A stretch of DNA of 64,000 bases from Stenotrophomonas maltophilia (GTDB lineage Bacteria; Pseudomonadota; Gammaproteobacteria; Xanthomonadales; Xanthomonadaceae). The position numbers and the translations under genes were made by a program. The notes under the pieces are model-generated. The model saw only the letters and a program-made list of their open reading frames with translations, was not told where the DNA came from and did not search any database. The stretch covers positions 1-64,000 of the forward strand of contig DJBL01000124.1 of NCBI GenBank assembly GCA_002435595.1, written 5' to 3'. Numbering within the stretch: the stretch's first letter is position 1; every line of letters begins with the position of its first letter. Positions 59,348-64,000 of the stretch are shown piece by piece.

Positions 59348-61573
59348 ATGAAAAGCGAAGCCAAGTGCCCGTTCAATCACGCCCTCGTCGGCGATGCCAC
59401 CACCAACCGCGACTGGTGGCCCAGGCAGCTGCGCGTGGACCTGCTCAACCAGCACTCCAACCGCTCCAATCCACTCGATGACGACTTCGATTACGCCCGG
59501 GCGTTCAAGGGGCTGGACTACGCCGCGCTCAAAGCCGACCTGACCGCGCTGATGACCGACTCCCAGGCGTGGTGGCCGGCCGACTTCGGCCACTACGGCG
59601 GCCTGTTCGTGCGCATGGCTTGGCACAGTGCCGGCACCTACCGCATCGGTGACGGGCGCGGCGGCGGCGGCCGTGGCCAGCAGCGTTTTGCCCCGCTCAA
59701 CAGCTGGCCGGACAACGTCAGCCTGGACAAGGCGCGGCGCTTGCTGTGGCCGATCAAGCAGAAGTACGGCCAGGCCATTTCCTGGGCCGACCTGCTGATC
59801 CTCACCGGCAACGTCGCGCTGGAATCGATGGGCTTCAAGACGCTGGGCTTTGCCGGCGGTCGCCCGGATACCTGGGAGCCGGACCAGGATGTGTACTGGG
59901 GCCGTGAGACCACCTGGCTCGGTGGCGACGTGCGATATGCGCATGGCTCCGAAGGCGTGCAGGAAGACCACGGCGTGCTCGTGTCCGACGACGATGCCGA
60001 CGGTGACATCCACTCGCGCGACCTGGAAAACCCGCTGGCGGCCGTGCAGATGGGCCTGATCTACGTGAATCCGGAAGGCCCCGATGGCAACCCGGATCCG
60101 CTCAAGGCGGCCTTCGACATCCGCGACACCTTCGGCCGCATGGCGATGGACGACGAAGAAACCGTCGCGCTGATCGCCGGCGGCCACAGCTTCGGCAAGA
60201 CCCACGGTGCCGGCCCGGCCGACAACGTCGGCGCGGAGCCGGAAGCGGCCGGACTGGAAAGCCAGGGCCTTGGCTGGTCCAACGCGTTCGGGAGCGGCAA
60301 GGGCGGCGACACCATCACCAGCGGCCTGGAAGTGACCTGGACCCGCACCCCGGCACAGTGGAGCCACGACTTCTTCGAGATCCTGTTCGGCCACGAGTGG
60401 GAGCTGACCAAGAGCCCGGCCGGTGCCCACCAATGGGTGGCCAAGGACAGCGAGGCGATCATTCCCGACGCGCACGATCCGTCCAGGAAGCATCGCCCCA
60501 CCATGCTCACCACCGACCTGTCGCTGCGCGTGGACCCGGCGTACGAAGCGATCTCGCGCCGCTTCCTGGCCGACCCGCAGGCCTTTGCCGACGCGTTCGC
60601 GCGGGCGTGGTTCAAGCTGACCCATCGCGACATGGGCCCGCGCGCCCGTTACCTCGGCCCGGAGATCCCGGCCGAGGAGTTCATCTGGCAGGACCCGGTA
60701 CCCGCCGCTACCCAGCCGCTGATCGACGCGCAGGACATCGCGGCATTGAAGCAGCAGATCGCGGCCACCGGTCTGAGCGTGGCCGAACTGGTCTCCACCG
60801 CCTGGGCATCGGCCTCCACCTTCCGTGGCTCGGACAAGCGCGGCGGTGCCAATGGCGCGCGCATCCGGCTGGCCCCGCAGAAGGACTGGGCGGTGAACCA
60901 ACCGCAGCAGCTGGCCAAGGTGCTTGCCGCACTGGAGAAGGTGCAGGCCAGCTTCAACGGCGGCGGCGGCAAGCAGGTCTCGCTCGCCGACCTGATCGTG
61001 CTGGCCGGTGGCGTGGGCATCGAACAGGCAGCCAGGGCCGGTGGCCACGACATCAGCGTGCCGTTCACCCCCGGGCGCACCGATGCCAGCCAGGAACAGA
61101 CCGACGTCGACTCCTTCGCGGTGCTCGAGCCTTATGCCGATGGCTTCCGCAACTACCTCAAGGGCCGCTACAGCGTGCCCGCCGAAGTGCTGCTGATCGA
61201 CAAGGCGCAACTGCTCACCCTGAGCGCACCGGAGTTGACCGCGCTGGTGGGCGGGCTGCGGGTGCTGGGCGCCAACGTGGATGGCAACACGCAGGGCGTG
61301 CTGACCGATCGGCCCGGCACGCTGAGCAATGACTTCTTCGTCAATCTGCTGGACATGCGCACGCAGTGGAGCGCCAGTGGCGAGGGTTACCAGAGCACGG
61401 GGGGCACGCGCTGGACCGGCAGCCGCGCCGACCTGGTGTTCGGCTCCAACTCGGTGCTGCGCGCGTTGGCCGAGGTGTACGCCAGTGCCGACGGCGAGAA
61501 GAAGCTGGTGCAGGACTTCATCGCCGCCTGGGTGCGGGTGATGGAGCTGGATCGCTACGACCTGCACGCCTGA
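59348..61573 (+). CDS. katG: Catalase-peroxidase KatG
   Basis: This is a 741-residue haem enzyme that destroys hydrogen peroxide and also has peroxidase activity. The distal residues are Arg89, Trp92 and His93 (VRMAWHSAGTYR), and the proximal haem ligand is His280 (AGGHSFGKTHGAG). The Trp-Tyr-Met adduct needed for catalase activity is present: Trp92, Tyr239 (IYVNPEGP) and Met265 (TFGRMAMDD). The C-terminal half is the usual degenerate second peroxidase domain. Length is normal. An OxyR-like half site lies upstream. A perfect stem-loop follows the stop. Confidence 0.96.
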   Translation: MKSEAKCPFNHALVGDATTNRDWWPRQLRVDLLNQHSNRSNPLDDDFDYARAFKGLDYAALKADLTALMTDSQAWWPADFGHYGGLFVRMAWHSAGTYRIGDGRGGGGRGQQRFAPLNSWPDNVSLDKARRLLWPIKQKYGQAISWADLLILTGNVALESMGFKTLGFAGGRPDTWEPDQDVYWGRETTWLGGDVRYAHGSEGVQEDHGVLVSDDDADGDIHSRDLENPLAAVQMGLIYVNPEGPDGNPDPLKAAFDIRDTFGRMAMDDEETVALIAGGHSFGKTHGAGPADNVGAEPEAAGLESQGLGWSNAFGSGKGGDTITSGLEVTWTRTPAQWSHDFFEILFGHEWELTKSPAGAHQWVAKDSEAIIPDAHDPSRKHRPTMLTTDLSLRVDPAYEAISRRFLADPQAFADAFARAWFKLTHRDMGPRARYLGPEIPAEEFIWQDPVPAATQPLIDAQDIAALKQQIAATGLSVAELVSTAWASASTFRGSDKRGGANGARIRLAPQKDWAVNQPQQLAKVLAALEKVQASFNGGGGKQVSLADLIVLAGGVGIEQAARAGGHDISVPFTPGRTDASQEQTDVDSFAVLEPYADGFRNYLKGRYSVPAEVLLIDKAQLLTLSAPELTALVGGLRVLGANVDGNTQGVLTDRPGTLSNDFFVNLLDMRTQWSASGEGYQSTGGTRWTGSRADLVFGSNSVLRALAEVYASADGEKKLVQDFIAAWVRVMELDRYDLHA

Positions 61574-61582
61574 GCAGAATGA

Positions 61583-61607
61583 CCGGCACCGCCCCCGGCG
61601 GTGCCGG
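61583..61607. terminator. Perfect 11-bp stem-loop between convergent katG and GH5 genes
   Basis: CCGGCACCGCC-CCC-GGCGGTGCCGG is a perfect 11-bp stem with a 3-base loop in the 54-base gap between the two stop codons. It has no T run, so it may define the ends of both messages rather than act as a classical terminator. Confidence 0.5.
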
Positions 61608-61627
61608 CCACGCCGGCGAACGAGCGG

Positions 61628-62827
61628 CTACCGACCGGCCGCGCGCAGATACTTCAGGATCGGCGCAAACACCGGCGTCTCCGCCCGCGGCGGCGACGGC
61701 ACCTTGCCCGCCTCCACCTCGTTCCAGTACGTCCACGGCAGGGCCTTGTCGCCCAGCTCGTAATCCATGCCGTCCCAGCCATCCTCGCGGAACGCATAGA
61801 ACGCCCAATGCACGCGCTGGGCTTCGAGCACAGCCAGCACATCCTGCAGATACGCGCGGCAGTCCGGCCAGCGCCGCATGCAGCCGAACTCACCCACCAC
61901 CATGCGCTGGCGCGCCACGCCATGCTGCTCGGCCCAGTCCAGCGGCTGCTGCAGGTAGGCGGCCACGCGGCGGGCATCCCAACGCTGTTTGTCCGCCCCG
62001 AACGGGACCGTGGCCGGATAGCGATACTGCGTGGCCCGCTTCTGGTTGGGCGCACTGGTGGCCGAATACGGTTCGTACATGTGCACGCTGTACAGCAGAT
62101 GCGGATCAGCCAGCGGCGCCGGCCAGTACCCCAGCGCATCGGCAGCGGCGTACCAGCCCGGGTCCAGCATCAGCGGCATGTCCCGGTCCACCTCGCGTAC
62201 CGCGGCGATCAATGAGGTGTAGAAGCGCGGCAGGTCGCGCGGGCCTCCCTGCACCGTGGCATACCAGGCGCGCATCGCCGCCGCATCGGCATGCTCGGCC
62301 AGGGCGGTGCCGTACTCCGGTGCAGGCTCGTTGATCAGGTTGTAGGCCACCAGGGCCGGATGGCCGTGCAACGCACGCGCCAGATCGCGCCAGAAGGCCA
62401 GTGCGGGGCGCTGGTTGGCCTCCGATTGCCATAGCCGCTGGTCGACCACGCCGCCATTGAGCTGCTTCCAGCGCAGCAATGGCAGCGACAGCGGCACCAG
62501 CACCACCTTGAGCCCGGCGGCATGGGCATCATCAAGCACGCCGCGCAGCGTGGTGACATCGGCGGCCACCAGGCCGTCGTAGTGATCGGCATCGCCCATC
62601 AGGAAGTCGCGGCCACCGGCCGACCGCCATTTGTCCGGGGTCAGCCGGACCCAGGTGGCCCCGGTGGCGCGCAACGCGTCGAAATAGGCGCGGTCGGGCG
62701 GCACGGTGTTGAAACTGTTGCCGCCGCGTTGTGGCTGCGCCCAGAACGCATCGATCGGCGGCGCGGCCTGCGCACGCGGCGCCAGTGCCGACAGCAGCAG
62801 CAACAACAGCAGGGACATCACGCGCAT
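61628..62827 (-). CDS. Secreted glycoside hydrolase family 5-like enzyme
   Basis: This is a 399-residue exported enzyme. The signal peptide is followed by APPIDAFWA (cleavage near residue 22). The catalytic acid is Glu167 in YNLINEPAP, and the nucleophile is Glu313 in MVVGEFGC, both on expected strands of a TIM barrel. His249 and Tyr251 (YSVHMYEPY) match the conserved GH5 substrate-site residues. Substrate could be beta-glucan or beta-mannan; the sequence does not decide. It is convergent with katG across a 54-base gap. Confidence 0.85.
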   Translation of the reverse strand: MRVMSLLLLLLLSALAPRAQAAPPIDAFWAQPQRGGNSFNTVPPDRAYFDALRATGATWVRLTPDKWRSAGGRDFLMGDADHYDGLVAADVTTLRGVLDDAHAAGLKVVLVPLSLPLLRWKQLNGGVVDQRLWQSEANQRPALAFWRDLARALHGHPALVAYNLINEPAPEYGTALAEHADAAAMRAWYATVQGGPRDLPRFYTSLIAAVREVDRDMPLMLDPGWYAAADALGYWPAPLADPHLLYSVHMYEPYSATSAPNQKRATQYRYPATVPFGADKQRWDARRVAAYLQQPLDWAEQHGVARQRMVVGEFGCMRRWPDCRAYLQDVLAVLEAQRVHWAFYAFREDGWDGMDYELGDKALPWTYWNEVEAGKVPSPPRAETPVFAPILKYLRAAGR

Positions 62828-62934
62828 GGCAGGCTCCAGTGGTCGGTCCGGAAGCCTGACCCACGCCGTTTGAGCGCACCGTGACCGACGCCGTGCTTCC
62901 GCACTCAGGTGGCGAATGCGTCAGGCTGGCCGAC

Positions 62935-63342
62935 TCAGAGGGCGTCGATATCCCCCAGTGCCCGGATCAACCGACGTGCGCGCTTGTCCGGGCGATGCTC
63001 GGGCGGCTGGTAGCCGTTGGCCGCCGCGGCGCGCTGCGCACGTCGTTCGGCACGCCGCGCCCGCGATGCCTCGCTTTCCTCGTACAGCTGCTGCGCCACC
63101 GGGGCCGGCCCGCGCATCTCGCTCAGGCTGCGGACCTGCACGTCGTAGGTTTCATCACCGCGACTGATCTGCAGCTGCTCGCCAACGCGCACCGCGCGCG
63201 AGGATTTGGGCCGCTGCCCGGCCACGTCCACCTTGCCCGTCTCCACCGCCTGCTTGGCCAGGCTGCGGGTACGGTAGAAGCGTGCGGCCCACAGCCACAC
63301 ATCCAGTCGCACGCTGGCGACCACCGGTTCTGCTTCAGTCAT
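62935..63342 (-). CDS. hslR: Heat-shock ribosome-binding S4 protein Hsp15
   Basis: This is a 135-residue RNA-binding protein. The S4 domain spans about residues 10-68 (VRLDVWLWAARFYRTRSLAKQAVETGKVDVAGQRPKSSRAV), and an Arg/Ala/Glu-rich tail follows, as in E. coli HslR. Hsp15 rescues stalled 50S subunits carrying a nascent chain. The gene's first eight bases overlap the end of the upstream lipoprotein gene, so the two are coupled. Confidence 0.9.
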   Translation of the reverse strand: MTEAEPVVASVRLDVWLWAARFYRTRSLAKQAVETGKVDVAGQRPKSSRAVRVGEQLQISRGDETYDVQVRSLSEMRGPAPVAQQLYEESEASRARRAERRAQRAAAANGYQPPEHRPDKRARRLIRALGDIDAL

Positions 63343-63583
63343 GCTGCTTGCCCAGCTCCACGGCGTTGGCCGGTCGTTTGTTCAGGGGGTGGGCCGCGTC
63401 CGGGTTGCCACGGCATCCGGTGCCGCCGATCAGGGCCGGCACGCCGGCGTCCAGATCGCGGCGCTGGCTGCCCACCTGGCACTCCGGTCGGTCCATCGGC
63501 CGCACCTGGGCATCGTCCAGGCGCTGTCCACTGGAACATGCGGCCAGCGTGGCCACTATCAAGGGCGCCACAAGCCTACCCAT
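63335..63583 (-). CDS. Small hypothetical lipoprotein
   Basis: This 82-residue predicted lipoprotein starts MGRLVAPLIVATLAACSSG (lipobox Cys16). The remainder is short and polar, with several Asp, Arg and Cys residues (PECQVGS, GTGCRGNP). The ATG at 63583 begins the signal peptide; 12 codons upstream in frame are very basic and unlikely. It overlaps the start of hslR by eight bases. No family recognised. Confidence 0.65.
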   Translation of the reverse strand: MGRLVAPLIVATLAACSSGQRLDDAQVRPMDRPECQVGSQRRDLDAGVPALIGGTGCRGNPDAAHPLNKRPANAVELGKQHD

Positions 63584-63683
63584 ACTGCGCCGCTGGCGCT
63601 GCCTGATCGAACGTTGCATCGCGATACCCCGCTGACGGGCTTGGTGCTAGTGTGCCGCTCTCCACGCCTGATCTCCAGAGCAC

Positions 63684-64000
63684 ATGGCCAAAGCGCCGCT
63701 TGACCTGACCACCGGCCCGATCGGGCGCAACCTGTTTCTGTTCGCGTTGCCGATCCTGGCGGGCAACATCGCCCAGTCGCTGAACGGGTCGGTGAATGCG
63801 ATCTGGGTCGGCCGGTTTCTCGGCGAGGCCGCGCTGACCGCCACGGCCAACGCCAACAACATCATGTTCTTCATGATCGGCTCGGTGTTCGGCATCGGCA
63901 TGGCCGCTACCATCCTGATCGGCCAGGCGATGGGCGCGCGCGACATCGGGCAGGCGCGGCGGGTGATGGGGACCAGCGCCACCTTTTTCATCGGCTTGTC
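63684..64000 (+). CDS. MATE-family efflux transporter (5' part)
   Basis: The window ends 105 codons into this gene. The translated part shows a MATE N-terminus: LDLTTGPIGRNLFLFALPILAGNIAQSLNGSVNAIWVGRFLGEAALTA, then a second and third helix (NIMFFMIGSVFGIGMAATILIGQ). The pattern LxxFALPILxGNxxQ and SVNAIWVGRFLG is typical of MATE/NorM drug-sodium or drug-proton antiporters. It follows the divergent lipoprotein gene by about 100 bases. The rest lies outside the window. Confidence 0.85.
   Translation, partial: MAKAPLDLTTGPIGRNLFLFALPILAGNIAQSLNGSVNAIWVGRFLGEAALTATANANNIMFFMIGSVFGIGMAATILIGQAMGARDIGQARRVMGTSATFFIGL

Overview
The window is 64 kb of dense, GC-rich (roughly two-thirds G+C) chromosomal DNA. 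It looks like a member of the Xanthomonadaceae, most likely Stenotrophomonas. The pointers are: an Xanthomonas-type nucleotide pyrophosphatase, a Thx ribosomal protein, a creBCD locus, a ubiquinone hydroxylase, the overall gene repertoire, and GTAG-headed palindromic REP elements of the kind described as SMAG repeats in Stenotrophomonas. No rRNA, tRNA, CRISPR array, transposase, integrase or prophage gene was found. Most of it reads as core chromosome, with a few accessory spots (an AT-richer MqsA-like gene, a REP array, and an OmpA-like/barstar/broken-gene area).

Layout. 0-8.5 kb, mostly minus strand: a GGDEF-EAL protein, a DEAD-box RNA helicase, a small S4 protein (plus), a UbiH-family hydroxylase, a MAPEG protein, a DUF4019 protein and a ClpP-fold lipoprotein. 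8.7-12 kb, plus: alkylation repair (Ada/AlkA fusion plus methylguanine methyltransferase) and a nucleotide pyrophosphatase. 12-15.2 kb: thx, then a divergent MerC-like gene and ZnuD-like TonB receptor with Zur-like sites between them. 15.6-21.1 kb: two regulator-transporter cassettes (MarR-MFS-small protein; TetR-EmrB-EmrA). 21.3-23.6 kb: orphan MqsA-like antitoxin, then gltX-zur. 24.4-27.1 kb: lipoprotein, M28 peptidase, small protein. 27.2-30.7 kb: creB-creC-creD with a Cre-tag. 30.8-37.2 kb, plus: rlmJ, GNAT, mfd, lipoprotein, HD-GYP. 37.6-42.2 kb, minus: M13 peptidase, a 66-bp tandem REP array, gpmA, a CDF zinc exporter. 42.4-46.5 kb: periplasmic PPP phosphatase, then desaturase and ferredoxin reductase divergent from a FabR/DesT-type TetR gene. 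46.8-51.5 kb: a four-gene efflux operon (TolC, HlyD, two ABC-2 permeases) with no ATPase. 51.6-55.3 kb: glycine-zipper protein, secreted protein, barstar, a gene split by an amber stop, and an OmpA lipoprotein with Asp-Gly-Ser-Gly repeats. 55.6-64 kb: mutS, DUF937, katG, GH5 hydrolase, hslR, a lipoprotein and the start of a MATE transporter.

Themes. Zinc handling recurs: Zur, the His-rich receptor, the MerC-like protein and the CDF exporter are all here, and two Zur-like 13-mers lie between the divergent receptor and MerC-like gene. DNA repair and oxidative defence are represented by Ada/AlkA, Ogt, Mfd, MutS and KatG; KatG has an OxyR-like half site upstream. Several regulators sit beside clear dyad operators (MarR, TetR, MqsA, FabR-like, CreB). 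I did not find a single unmistakably new system. The strongest candidates for a closer look are the graded REP array at 39.8-40.3 kb, the cloverleaf-like inverted repeat at 15.4 kb, the ATPase-less efflux operon, and the OmpA-repeat protein with its amber-interrupted partner.
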